A stretch of DNA of 64,000 nt from Nostoc sp. 'Lobaria pulmonaria (5183) cyanobiont' (GCF_002949795.1 NZ_CP026692.1:5564545-5628544); one strand, 5' to 3'; positions 9,492 to 18,622 are shown, counted from the stretch's first letter. Numbers and translations: made by a program. The notes: a model not told the origin generated them from the sequence alone.

Positions 9492-10088
9492 CACTTAAAT
9501 TTAACGGTAATCCGCTTTTCTCAAGATTGGTTACAACGTAATGCTAACAGTGTTTTAGCGGCGCGATCGCAATTTAGTTTTGGGATTGATGCAATTGACG
9601 CAACCGTTAACGATAGTGGTACTGATGGGCGTTTTTTCTCTTGGGTGGGACAATTTCAATGGGTACAACGACTATCTCCCCGCATTTTGATGCTAGCCAA
9701 AGTTAACACTCAACTTACTCCTGATTCCTTACTTTCGTTAGAAAAAATTAGCATTGGGGGAGTTGATACAGTGCGCGGTTACGATCAAAATCAAATTGTG
9801 GCTGACAATGGGGTAGTTGGAGGTGTGGAAGTTCGGATTCCCCTGGCTTCAAATGTGGAAACATTACAGCTAATCCCATTTTTTGACATCGGTACAGCTT
9901 GGAATAATCGCGGTATTAATGCCGACCCGCAAACCATTGCTAGTTTGGGGTTGGGCTTGAACTGGCAACCTTTTAACGGTTTGGTATTGCGTGCAGACTA
10001 TGGTATACCATTAATTGGCACAAGCGATCGCGGTAGTTCGCTGCAAGAGAATGGCTTTAATTTTTCAGTGCGCTATCAGCCGTTTTGA
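9492..10088 (+). pseudogene. ShlB/FhaC-type outer membrane transporter remnant
   Basis: C-terminal beta-barrel portion, about 200 residues, of a two-partner-secretion TpsB transporter (family length is about 550). Recognisable features are RFSQDWLQRNANSVLAARS, the VRGYDQNQ motif of the barrel lid loop (VRGY, shared with Omp85 proteins), PFFDIGTAWNN and the C-terminal strand FNFSVRYQPF. The signal peptide, POTRA domains and first half of the barrel are missing. The open frame starts with a TTG at 9477, within the junction to the CHAT remnant. The match begins right at that junction, which argues for a deletion rather than a short native protein. Confidence 0.8.
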
Positions 10089-10168
10089 AAGCGAGATTTC
10101 TAGATTGAGTAGGTATAGTTCAACTACCCCTGTTAAGGTGTACTAAAAAAAATGGTAAAATTACGTTT

Positions 10169-10666
10169 CTAAGCATTGCACCAAAGGAGTTTCAACCACA
10201 AGGCAGCCGCAACAGCAGCATTGATCCCATCGGGTGTATTATGGGTAATTGCCGCTTGAATTGTTGCCGCCTCAATGACTTTTGCTGGTGTCGGATAGAT
10301 GCCAATGGGTGCTGCACGCATCGCTCCCCCACTTTTGTCACTTTCAGGGTTAATTTTGGTTAAAAACTCTTCCCCATCTTGAATTTCTAGTAGAAAATGG
10401 TAAAATTTTCGAGCATAACCTTCTCTGTGATCGCGTTTAAAAGCTCTAACAAAACTATCGGCTAAAACTACTGGCGTCCACGCTGCTTGAGCGACAATCA
10501 CTTCCGCAATCGCAATACTCATCTGAGTATCATCAGTATAGCTGCCAGGATTGAGTGGAAAACGCGGATGTTCAACGTATCGACTCAAATCGTTGTTAGC
10601 GATCGCTTCGTCAGCATATTCAAAACCTGCACCGTAGGCATCTGCGATCGCTAACTTTAGCAACAT
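10169..10666 (-). CDS. ADP-ribosylglycohydrolase family protein, C-terminally shortened
   Basis: 165 residues of the ADP-ribosylglycohydrolase (DraG-like) fold, which removes ADP-ribose from proteins or other acceptors using two metal ions. The N-terminal pattern KLAIADAYGAGFEY and the metal-binding motif YTDDTQMSIA (about residues 43-52) are present, as is the GGAMRAAPIG pattern. Members are usually 240-340 residues; this frame ends after AALWLKLLWCNA, so the C-terminal helices with the second metal-binding DxxD motif are missing. It starts 7 bp after the Nudix gene and is probably co-transcribed with it; a Nudix enzyme could process released ADP-ribose. It may be a decaying gene. Confidence 0.75.
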   Translation of the reverse strand: MLLKLAIADAYGAGFEYADEAIANNDLSRYVEHPRFPLNPGSYTDDTQMSIAIAEVIVAQAAWTPVVLADSFVRAFKRDHREGYARKFYHFLLEIQDGEEFLTKINPESDKSGGAMRAAPIGIYPTPAKVIEAATIQAAITHNTPDGINAAVAAALWLKLLWCNA

Positions 10667-10673
10667 AAGGGTA

Positions 10674-11222
10674 TTAAACTAAAAACGGACGCGCCAGAAA
10701 AAAGCTAGAAACTGATTTAGCGTCTACCGGCTCTCCCTCCAGAATAGCTTTTTCTAATTCTTCAGGAGTCATAAACACCGTTTCGATATCCTCGTCTCCA
10801 TCTTGTGGTGGTGGTGTCTCCAGCTTTTCTAAATCTCGCGCCAGAAAAGCATAGATAATTTCATCAGAATAGCCAGGAGCTAGGAAAAATTCGCCTAATT
10901 TATCCCATTTTTGGGCACTATAGCCAGTTTCTTCGGCAATTTCACGCTGTATTGTTTCTAAAGGCTCTTCACTTGCTTCCACTGTCCCCGCCGGAAATTC
11001 TAATATCCGTCCCTGAATTGCAAAACGGTACTGGCGCACCAGTATAAGTTTACCTTCCGCTGTCACTGGTACAGCTAGAGCACCGCCAGGGTGACGAATA
11101 CATTCCCATTCTCCTTCCGATTTATTTGGCAAACGCAAGCGATTAACTTCAAAATCAAACTTGCGTCCTTTATGAAACAGGCGTTGTCTCAGCAGTTGTG
11201 GTAATTCTCTACCTAATGGCAT
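10674..11222 (-). CDS. Nudix hydrolase, ADP-ribose pyrophosphatase-like
   Basis: 182-residue Nudix enzyme. The Nudix box is intact: G-TVEAS-E-EPLETIQ-REIAEETGY (about residues 78-100), with Mg2+-binding glutamates. The upstream pattern VRQYRFAIQGRILEFPAGTVE is typical of ADP-ribose / nucleoside-diphosphate-sugar pyrophosphatases (NudF-like), which cut ADP-ribose to AMP and ribose 5-phosphate. Placed between folK and an ADP-ribosylglycohydrolase-like gene on the same strand. The pairing with a gene whose family releases ADP-ribose supports that substrate, but specificity is inferred. Confidence 0.88.
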   Translation of the reverse strand: MPLGRELPQLLRQRLFHKGRKFDFEVNRLRLPNKSEGEWECIRHPGGALAVPVTAEGKLILVRQYRFAIQGRILEFPAGTVEASEEPLETIQREIAEETGYSAQKWDKLGEFFLAPGYSDEIIYAFLARDLEKLETPPPQDGDEDIETVFMTPEELEKAILEGEPVDAKSVSSFFLARPFLV

Positions 11223-11290
11223 AATAAAATCTGATTATCTGTGAATACAGAGGCAAAATCAGTGTTCTTCTACTTTTAAGGATGGTAATT

Positions 11291-11806
11291 TTAATTGTCC
11301 ATCCTTAAATGTACATCAGAACAGTCTACCTTTTTCAGCAGCTCTTTAATAACACACCCGGAAACTGGTTCTATCCAATCTGGGGCAATTTCTGCTAGCG
11401 GAACTAACACAAAGGCCCGATCCCGCATTCGGGGATGGGGAATCTGGAGATTTGGTGTATCCAAAGTAATGTCATCATATAATAACAAATCCAAATCTAG
11501 GGTTCGTGGCCCCCAGCGTTCCTGACGCACGCGCCCAAATTGTTGTTCAATTCCTAACAAAATTTCTAATAACTGCTGGGGGAGTATTTCTACCTGCAAT
11601 GTGACGCAGCCGTTGAGGTAATCTGGCTGTGGTGGGCCGACAGCTTTGGTTTGATACCAATGGGATCTGGCTTCTAAAACAATACCTGGCGTTTGGGCTA
11701 AAGTCTCTATAGCTGCTTCTAAAATTGTCTGGGAATCGCCGATATTACTACCAAGAGCAACGGCGCTTCGTCTTAGCTGTGCTTTGTCGTAGCCCGGTGT
11801 AGACAT
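11291..11806 (-). CDS. folK: 2-amino-4-hydroxy-6-hydroxymethyldihydropteridine pyrophosphokinase
   Basis: HPPK transfers pyrophosphate from ATP to the pterin alcohol in folate synthesis. Family signatures are present: AVALGSNIGDS near the N-terminus, RWGPRTLDLDLLLYDD (about residues 95-112), and IPHPRMRDRAFVLVPLAEI. The 171-residue length is normal. First gene of a minus-strand group with the Nudix and ADP-ribosylglycohydrolase genes. The other folate-branch gene here is the pabAB fusion 5 kb to the left. Confidence 0.95.
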   Translation of the reverse strand: MSTPGYDKAQLRRSAVALGSNIGDSQTILEAAIETLAQTPGIVLEARSHWYQTKAVGPPQPDYLNGCVTLQVEILPQQLLEILLGIEQQFGRVRQERWGPRTLDLDLLLYDDITLDTPNLQIPHPRMRDRAFVLVPLAEIAPDWIEPVSGCVIKELLKKVDCSDVHLRMDN

Positions 11807-12056
11807 TATACTTTCCTAAAATAAGCCGTTTTCAGGCTGTCTTTGGGGATACTTGTCAATAGCTTTTATATTCGCAGTAGTTATCAAAATTGCAACATTT
11901 TTTACAAAACTAAATTAACCAAATTTAAAAAACATTCTTTTCTAGTGAATTCAGTTAATTATTTATAGGATATTATACTAAACACAATGGTAATTAAATA
12001 ACCCCAAAATTGATTGATGGTGGTTATACGGTTACTACTTTGAGCGAGGAACTGAC

Positions 12057-14438
12057 GTGGGGAAGCTTACCTCCTGGTTCAAGCGAAGACCAACTAATTT
12101 GAGTGACTTTGGACAAGGAGGAACGAATGAGAGCTTACCACCAGCATATCTGGCGCAGACGAGGCAGTTACTGAGCAAAATGAAAATTTTACCATCTAAG
12201 ATGAGGGTCAATCGGGCAACTGGCGCTAGACCACTCTATCGCCGCTTTTGGTTTTGGGCAGGTTTGGGTGTTGGTGGTGGGATAGTTGCCTTCATCTACG
12301 GCATCAGTTTAATAGATCGGACTTTGCCAGATAAGTCCGAGTTGAATGCTGTGTTTCGAGAGCAAACACTGACCATTAAAGCTGCTGATGGCACTATATT
12401 ACAACAACAAGGTGAAGCGACCAGAGAACAGCTAAAGCTAGAACAAATACCAGATAATTTAAAAAAAGCTTTCATCGCCTCAGAAGATCGAAGATTTAGG
12501 CAACACAACGGAGTCGATCCGCAAGGGATTGTCAGAGCGGGTTTGAGTAATTTGCGATCGCAAGGTGTGGTAGAAGGTGGTAGCACCATCACCCAACAGC
12601 TAACGCGGATTCTGTTTTTGAAACAAGAACAGACAATCTGGCGCAAACTCAAAGAAGTCCGCCTAGCTCAAAAAATGGAGCAAGAATTAACCAAAGATCA
12701 GATTCTAGAGCGTTACCTGAATCTGGTTTATTTGGGATCTGGAGCTTATGGTGTGGCAGATGCCGCCTGGGTATACTTTAGTAAGTCGCCAGATCAACTT
12801 TCCCTCGCCCAAATGGCAACGATTGCTGGATTAGCTCCTGCTCCTAGCTTATACGCCCCAGACAAAAACCCCGAAGCGGCAAAACGGCGGCGGGACTTAG
12901 TATTACTACGGATGCAAGAAGATAAAGTAATTACACCAGAGCAAAGACAGGCAGCAGTTCAGGAGCCATTAGCCCTCAAAAGCAGTTCACCCAAGCGAGT
13001 CCAAGTAGAATCACCCTATTTTACCAGCTACATCCAAAAAGAATTGCCCAAGTATGTTTCTCCTAACGTGCTCAAAAGTGGGGGTCTAGTAGTAGAAACC
13101 ACACTCAACCCAAGTTGGCAAAAGGTGGCAGAAGAGGCAGTTGCGAAAACATTGCGAAATCAAGGACGCTGGGAAAACTTTAAGCAAGCTGCAATGGTGG
13201 CCATAGACCCCCGAAACGGTGAAATTAAGGCAATGGTTGGAGGAAAAGACTTTGGTAAAAATCAGTTTAATCGAGTTACCCAGGCACAACGGCAGCCAGG
13301 ATCGACATTTAAAGGGTTTGTATATGCCACTGCGATCGCTACCGGTAAAAGCCCTTACGATAGCTACGAAGATGCGCCCTTTGTCGTAGACGGCTATGAA
13401 CCAAAAAACTATAGTGAAAACTTCCACGGTTCAATGAACATCCGAGATGCCCTCACCCGCTCTGTTAATATTGTTGCCGTCAAGGTGTTGATTGATGTGG
13501 GATTTACCCCAACGATTAAACTTGCCCATGATATGGGGATAAAATCTGAACTCAAGCCCACCTATTCCTTAGCACTCGGCTCAAATGAAGTCAATCTGCT
13601 AGAGTTGACTAGTGCTTATGGTAGTTTTGCGACTCAGGGATTGCACGCAGAAAGTCATGGTATTACCCGCATTCTCAACCGCCAAGGCAAAGTCATCTGG
13701 TCAGCTAATTTCAAGTCAAAACGGGCCCTCGACGCTGACAGTGCCGCCATCATGACTTGGATGCTACGCAACGTGGTCGAAGCGGGAACTGGTGGTGCTG
13801 CCCAATTAGATAATAGACCAGTTGCCGGCAAAACCGGCACCTCAGACGAAGCCCGCGATTTATGGTTTATTGGCTACATTCCTCAGATGGTGACAGGGGT
13901 ATGGCTAGGTAACGATGACAACCACCCTACTGATGGCAGTAGTAGTAGTGCCGCTTACACCTGGCACGAATTTATGGAAAAAGCGGTAGAGGGGATGCCC
14001 ATAGAAAAGTTTCCCAAACGACCTAAGTTAGAAGGTCGTAAAGGCACTATCAAAGCCCAGTCCATCAAGCCCAAACAAGTGCTGAATCATTCTATTGCCT
14101 CTGATGATGATGACTCAGAAGGGGAAAGAGCTAGAAATTCTAATTCTGAGGAGAGTGGTTCATCTAGAAGACGTAGAAGAACCAGGAGCTATTCTCAAGA
14201 AGAACAGCAAGCAAGCGATTATACCCCAAGACGGAGAAGGCGCGATCGCAGCGAATCAAGTTCTAATAACTCTTCCTCAGAATCATCTACTCCACGGCGA
14301 CGCTCTAGAAGAGTAGAATCTGATTCTCCTCCACCTCGAAGAACTCGGCGAGAGTTGTCTCCCGCAAATAGTTCCGGTTCTTCAGGATCTTCACCGTCAC
14401 AACCATCTTGGCGGGATAGACTTAGACCTTCTCAATAG
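12057..14438 (+). CDS. Class A penicillin-binding protein (PBP1A type)
   Basis: Bifunctional murein polymerase and transpeptidase anchored in the plasma membrane. After a cytoplasmic N-terminus, a membrane helix at about residues 63-87 is followed by a GT51 glycosyltransferase domain (catalytic Glu in SEDRRFRQHNGVD near 142, and GGSTITQQL) and a transpeptidase domain: QPGSTFKG with active Ser416, SVN near 475, and AGKTGTSDEA near 595. The last 120 residues are a low-complexity tail rich in Arg, Ser and Glu, unlike the conserved domains and probably disordered. The start is GTG at 12057, with GAGCGAGGAA upstream as ribosome binding site. Monocistronic. Confidence 0.93.
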   Translation: MGKLTSWFKRRPTNLSDFGQGGTNESLPPAYLAQTRQLLSKMKILPSKMRVNRATGARPLYRRFWFWAGLGVGGGIVAFIYGISLIDRTLPDKSELNAVFREQTLTIKAADGTILQQQGEATREQLKLEQIPDNLKKAFIASEDRRFRQHNGVDPQGIVRAGLSNLRSQGVVEGGSTITQQLTRILFLKQEQTIWRKLKEVRLAQKMEQELTKDQILERYLNLVYLGSGAYGVADAAWVYFSKSPDQLSLAQMATIAGLAPAPSLYAPDKNPEAAKRRRDLVLLRMQEDKVITPEQRQAAVQEPLALKSSSPKRVQVESPYFTSYIQKELPKYVSPNVLKSGGLVVETTLNPSWQKVAEEAVAKTLRNQGRWENFKQAAMVAIDPRNGEIKAMVGGKDFGKNQFNRVTQAQRQPGSTFKGFVYATAIATGKSPYDSYEDAPFVVDGYEPKNYSENFHGSMNIRDALTRSVNIVAVKVLIDVGFTPTIKLAHDMGIKSELKPTYSLALGSNEVNLLELTSAYGSFATQGLHAESHGITRILNRQGKVIWSANFKSKRALDADSAAIMTWMLRNVVEAGTGGAAQLDNRPVAGKTGTSDEARDLWFIGYIPQMVTGVWLGNDDNHPTDGSSSSAAYTWHEFMEKAVEGMPIEKFPKRPKLEGRKGTIKAQSIKPKQVLNHSIASDDDDSEGERARNSNSEESGSSRRRRRTRSYSQEEQQASDYTPRRRRRDRSESSSNNSSSESSTPRRRSRRVESDSPPPRRTRRELSPANSSGSSGSSPSQPSWRDRLRPSQ

Positions 14439-14551
14439 TAATGAGAAGTGGGCATTGTTGATACGTATGCACGACCACTATTTGAGGTACTCATTTTTCA
14501 GCATTTGAGTTACCTATCTCACTTACTTCTATGCTTTATTTTCCGAGTGTT

Positions 14552-14692
14552 CTAGTAGAGTTTCACCCCTTGTTTATAAGCATCTACAAAACTCCTGTAG
14601 TCACATTCAACTTGAGTTGCATAGTCCACTGCAAAGTTAAAAATTTCGTCTTTGAATACAGTAAACTGCTGAAATCCTTTTAAAATATACAT
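14552..14692 (-). pseudogene. C-terminal remnant of a DUF2252-like protein
   Basis: A 46-codon frame reading FNFAVDYATQVECDYRSF and then VDAYKQGVKLY. This matches the end of DUF2252 proteins, which finish with a FA..YA.Q.E.DY..FV.A...G pattern. Upstream in the same frame there is a stop codon, so only the tail is left of a protein that normally exceeds 350 residues. It lies between PBP1A and a putative transposon end. The family call rests on a short match. Confidence 0.5.
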
Positions 14693-14820
14693 TTTGGCAG
14701 TTTGTGACCACTATTTTTTCAAGTCTTATGAGAAATCCGGGTTTAGGGGCCAGTAAAGAAGTTTAGTTTTTCTGTGCATGAAGCAAGTTTCAAGTATTTG
14801 TACTTTTGTGCCAGTTAGAA

Positions 14821-14882
14821 AAGAACTTTATTGTCACTTAAAAACTTTATTGTTCCCTTAAGAACTTTATTGTTTGTGTACA
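14821..14882 (-). mobile_element. Putative Tn7-like transposon end with three TnsB-type sites
   Basis: Read on the minus strand from 14882 the sequence begins TGTACACAA and continues with three near-tandem copies of ACAATAAAGTT (minus-strand copies at 14873-14863, 14853-14843 and 14834-14824; spacing 20 and 19 bp). The TnsB sites of Tn7 contain ACAATAAAGTCTTAAACTGA and its ends start TGT; here the first copy reads ACAATAAAGTTCTTAAGGGA. The outer tip lies 3 bp beyond the ruvC stop codon, with the element body to the left. Abutting sites resemble the Tn7 right end, the end that faces the attachment gene. No Tns genes or second end are visible, so this may be a solo end or a degraded element. 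Confidence 0.5.
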
Positions 14883-14885
14883 TAA

Positions 14886-15377
14886 CTACAGCTGATAAGA
14901 AGCCGTTAAAGCCACTGCCAAAGCATCCGCAGCATCATCTGGCTTAGGAATTTCATCTAAATCCAACTCCCGCGCCACCGCTTCTTGCACTTCTGACTTA
15001 TCAGCATTACCATAACCTGTTAAAGCTTGTTTAATTTGAGCCGGAGTAAACTCTACATAAGGAAGACGACGCTGGCCTAACACTAAAATGACTATACCCC
15101 GCGCCTGTGCAACCAGGATTGTACTTGACATACGATAGAAGAATAGTTTCTCGATCGCTACTAAATCTGGTTGAAATTCCTCCATCACGGTGTGTAAATC
15201 ATCAAACAAGGTACATAAGCGCTGTCCCATTTCTACATCTGCTGACGTTTTAATTACTCCAAAATCCAGCATATTTACTGTAGTCTCTTGCACCTTTTTG
15301 AGATTTTGTGTGCAGCTAATTGCCCCAAATCCTAAAATTGCCAGTCCTGGATCTAATCCTAAAATTCGTTTTTCCAT
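14886..15377 (-). CDS. ruvC: Holliday junction resolvase RuvC
   Basis: Endonuclease that resolves Holliday junctions together with RuvAB. The start chosen is the ATG at 15377 (MEKRILGLDPGLAILGFG), giving 163 residues, the usual length; the open frame runs 17 codons further upstream. The acidic active-site residues are in place: GLDPG near the start, AIEKLFF near residue 69, and DDAADALAVAL near 146-156. Stop codon TAG, 3 bp from the putative transposon tip. Divergent from yvcK. Confidence 0.95.
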   Translation of the reverse strand: MEKRILGLDPGLAILGFGAISCTQNLKKVQETTVNMLDFGVIKTSADVEMGQRLCTLFDDLHTVMEEFQPDLVAIEKLFFYRMSSTILVAQARGIVILVLGQRRLPYVEFTPAQIKQALTGYGNADKSEVQEAVARELDLDEIPKPDDAADALAVALTASYQL

Positions 15378-15551
15378 TAAATTCACTTTTACCAAGCCAG
15401 GGTATTGTTTAACTAGAAATACTGGCAATCTTCACGACTTGCTCTTAGTCTAATAGGATTGACAAATATAATAGTTTCACGCCTGGTGTTTTAAACCAAG
15501 TGGTGTAGATTTTCTGTTAATTATTGTTTGTAGCACCGCTCCAAATCAAAT

Positions 15552-16964
15552 ATGTCAATTGGTTTTCTCAGACAAGCCCTCAACGCCCTGCAAAAGCAGT
15601 CGCGCTCTCGTACTTCTTATCGGGTTAACCAGTGGTTCAAATGGTTATCCCCTGGACTATCGGTAAAACGTTGGTTGTTGATTAGTGTTGGGGGTGTACT
15701 GCTGGCGAGTTTGGGGTTAGCCATTTGGATTAAGTTGACCCCAATTTTTTGGATGATTGAGTTGGTTAGAGGTTTCTTGGGAGTCATCACCAACCTCTTA
15801 CCGAACTATATCAGTGGGCCTTTGGTGCTGCTTGGCGGCTTGCTGTTAGTGCTTTGGGGGCAAACTCGCACCGTAGGCTCAATTACTAAGGTACTAAGAG
15901 CAGAAGGCGGAGAGGAACTCATTGATGTCTTGCTGGCCCATCGTCGATTGTACCGAGGCCCAAAAATAGTGGTAATTGGTGGTGGTACGGGACTTTCTAC
16001 GTTGTTGAGGGGGCTGAAAACCTACAGCGCTAATATTACTGCAATTGTCACTGTCGCCGATGATGGTGGGTCTTCTGGGCGTTTGCGTCAAGAATTTGGA
16101 GTGCTACCACCAGGGGATATTCGCAATTGTTTGGCCGCACTAGCAGATGAAGAAAAGTTATTAACAGAATTGTTTCAATACCGTTTTCGGGCTGGAGATG
16201 GGTTAACTGGTCACAGTTTTGGCAATTTGTTTTTAACGGCAATGAGTGATATTACTGGAGATTTAGAACAAGCAGTTGCAGCCAGTTCTAAAGTTCTAGC
16301 CGTGCGAGGACAAGTACTACCAGCAACTCTCAGTGATGTTCGCCTGTGGGCAGAATTAGCCGATGGTCGTCGTATTGAGGGGGAGTCTAGTATTCCCAAA
16401 GCTGGCGGTAAAATTGTCAAAATTGGCTGCATTCCGGCTAATCCTCCGGCGGTACCAGCAGCTATTAAGGCAATTAAAGAAGCTGATTACATCATTATTG
16501 GCCCAGGTAGCCTTTATACAAGCCTAATTCCTAATTTATTAGTACCAGAAATTGCCGATGCGATCGCTCAATCAGATGCCCCCCGTATTTATATCTGCAA
16601 TATAATGACTCAACCAGGAGAAACTGAAGGCTACACTGTTGCCGATCATATCAGAGCAATTGATGCTGCTTGTGGACAAAGACGACTATTCGATGCTGTA
16701 TTAATACACAAAAAATCCCCCTCAGAGCAATCACTCATCCGCTATGCCCAACAAAACTCTCATCCCGTTTTCCTCGATAGAGAAGCAGTAACTCAGCTAG
16801 GGCGACGGATTGTTCCAGCTAATGTTTTGTATGAAGACGAAACAGGTTTTGTACGTCACAATCCGCAGAAACTAGCACAAGTGTTATTGCGGTGGTACGG
16901 TAGACGTCAGTCCCTTCGGGGAATTCAAAATTCAAAATTCAAAATTCAAAATTCAGGAAAATGA
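15552..16964 (+). CDS. yvcK: YvcK/CofD-like gluconeogenesis factor
   Basis: Member of the YvcK family (CofD-like fold, binds UDP-sugars), which links carbon metabolism with cell-wall synthesis and shape. Cyanobacterial members carry an N-terminal membrane extension, seen here as two hydrophobic segments at about residues 40-62 and 80-100. The nucleotide-binding signature VVIGGGTGLSTLLRGLK starts near residue 136; TVADDGGSSGRLR and PPGDIRNCLAAL follow, and GPGSLYTSLIPNLLVP comes later. The C-terminal NSKFKIQNSGK is encoded by copies of the ATTCAAA short tandem repeat (about 16920-16960), so the last 10-12 residues come from a repeat. tsaE follows after 55 bp. Confidence 0.9.
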   Translation: MSIGFLRQALNALQKQSRSRTSYRVNQWFKWLSPGLSVKRWLLISVGGVLLASLGLAIWIKLTPIFWMIELVRGFLGVITNLLPNYISGPLVLLGGLLLVLWGQTRTVGSITKVLRAEGGEELIDVLLAHRRLYRGPKIVVIGGGTGLSTLLRGLKTYSANITAIVTVADDGGSSGRLRQEFGVLPPGDIRNCLAALADEEKLLTELFQYRFRAGDGLTGHSFGNLFLTAMSDITGDLEQAVAASSKVLAVRGQVLPATLSDVRLWAELADGRRIEGESSIPKAGGKIVKIGCIPANPPAVPAAIKAIKEADYIIIGPGSLYTSLIPNLLVPEIADAIAQSDAPRIYICNIMTQPGETEGYTVADHIRAIDAACGQRRLFDAVLIHKKSPSEQSLIRYAQQNSHPVFLDREAVTQLGRRIVPANVLYEDETGFVRHNPQKLAQVLLRWYGRRQSLRGIQNSKFKIQNSGK

Positions 16965-17019
16965 AAATTTGTCATTTGTCATTTTTTTAGACTAATCAGT
17001 AATGCCCAATACCTTAATC

Positions 17020-17475
17020 ATGAAAATTTTTCTTGCAGATACAGAAGCGACGCTGCGCTTAGGTATTAATCTTGGCGAATCCCTGACACCTGGCAGTGTA
17101 ATTTTACTAGAAGGTGATTTAGGCGCTGGTAAAACTACTTTAGTTCAAGGCATTGGTAAAGGTTTAGGAATTGCTGAACCCATTGTCAGTCCCACTTTCA
17201 CGCTGATTAATGAGTACACGGAAGGGCGCTTTCCCCTTTACCATCTGGATTTATATCGCTTAGAACCGCAAGAAGTTGCAACCCTAAATTTAGAAAGTTA
17301 CTGGGAAGGTGTTGAAGTCATACCAGGAATAGTGGCAGTTGAATGGGCAAAACGATTACTTTACAAGCCAGATAGTTATCTGAGCGTGAGTTTGACTTAT
17401 GGACATGAAGGCACTCGTCAAGTCGAACTCACACCATTCAATTGTGCCATTAGCAAATTCATTGCGGCGATTTAA
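17020..17475 (+). CDS. tsaE: tRNA threonylcarbamoyladenosine synthesis ATPase TsaE
   Basis: P-loop ATPase that works with TsaB and TsaD in making the t6A37 modification of ANN-decoding tRNAs. The Walker A motif is EGDLGAGKTTLVQGIG, followed by SPTFTLINEY and LYHLDLYRL, and later VAVEWAKR, all family hallmarks. The start at 17020 (MKIFLADTEATLRLG) fits the family best; an in-frame ATG at 17002 would add six residues. It stands just downstream of yvcK on the same strand and may share its transcript. Confidence 0.92.
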   Translation: MKIFLADTEATLRLGINLGESLTPGSVILLEGDLGAGKTTLVQGIGKGLGIAEPIVSPTFTLINEYTEGRFPLYHLDLYRLEPQEVATLNLESYWEGVEVIPGIVAVEWAKRLLYKPDSYLSVSLTYGHEGTRQVELTPFNCAISKFIAAI

Positions 17476-18300
17476 GCTCATCTCCCGACTAAAGTACGAG
17501 GGATTTCACTTTTATTGACCGCAACACTCAAAAATTCCTGCAAATAAATCGAGAGAGAACTTTACACTCGTCCTATCTACCACTACCACGTTCGCCACTG
17601 TCAGTTACTAACATTGTTATCTCAACCCAAACAAAAATATTTAATCAGCTTTTCTTGAATAGAAAACTGGTGGTAAGCAAAGCTTATACCTGTCCCTATG
17701 AATTTAGGAAAGTTCGCAACGCACTGGCTTTCTTTAAAAGGGAGACTATTTTTTCCTTGACTCCCTTAAATTCAGGCGGGTTTATATTATCCAAATAGTA
17801 TTGAACCTAAAGTGGTTCTTAACTAAACGGCATATAGGCATCTACTAGTTTTATTGCTGTAATAAGCAGTTAAAAACTGATTTAGATGGTTGGTACACGA
17901 ATCAAGCAAGTGTAAATAAACTGTTGTTGGGTTCAATGAGAGTTTTGAGAGAACTGAATCAGCTTCGATTGAACCCGATTAGTTCCCTACTGTGGTTCAA
18001 AAAAGGAATCTAGATTATTTAGCAGCGAATGCTAGTAGAAAAAGTTAAGCAATCATCAGTTTTTGTATAATTTTAACTTTTCTTACACTTAGTATTCCCA
18101 AGTTAAGTTCATAATCTATACAAAAAAATAAAGTATTTTATAAATTGACAAAATTAGTTTTAATAATTTTAATTAGCAATAAATTATTATATTCACATCT
18201 GTAATTAGCACCAATCTCAAAAAAATATTAACTAATAATATCTCGTATTTATACATACAGCGTATTTCAGGTAAGTGAGTAGGCGTAATTAGACATAAGA

Positions 18301-18366
18301 TAAAACCTCACCCTCAATCCCTTTCCTTACTAAGGAGAGGGATTGAGGAGGCAGGGTGAGGTTTTA
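18301..18366. repeat. Dispersed palindromic element (CCTCACCCTCAAT family)
   Basis: 66-bp near-perfect inverted repeat. The outer arms TAAAACCTCACCCT and AGGGTGAGGTTTTA are exact; the inner arms CAATCCCTTTCCTTA and TAAGGAGAGGGATTG nearly so. A related copy with the same AAGGAGAGGGATTGAGG core lies at 46821-46857. Confidence 0.85.
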
Positions 18367-18577
18367 TATTTAATTTGACCCACTTACTTAAATAAAGTAC
18401 ACGGGTAGGGGCACAACTACGATTATCTGTACCTCATCAAGTTGCAATCTGCTGTATTTTATCTAGAAATACAAGATGTATTAAGTAAGTTGGCATGAAA
18501 AAACCAAACCATGTAAAGATATAGGGTTTTATCTGTGGAGTGAACTCTTTGCTACATCTATTACTTCAGAGTTGAGC

Positions 18578-18622
18578 AAAAATGCTTAATCTACGATTAA
18601 ACATCGTAGATTAAGCATTTTT
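18578..18622. terminator. Perfect 20-bp hairpin, terminator-like, orphan
   Basis: A 20-bp perfect stem (AAAAATGCTTAATCTACGAT and its complement) with a 5-base loop TAAAC, flanked by runs of A and T so it could act in either direction. The nearest same-strand upstream gene ends 1.1 kb away. It could instead end a small RNA from the gap, insulate padR from upstream transcription, or be a repeat palindrome. Confidence 0.65.

Noticed and set aside
13655..13840. Minus-strand frame inside PBP1A
   Set aside because: Shadow of the transpeptidase domain.
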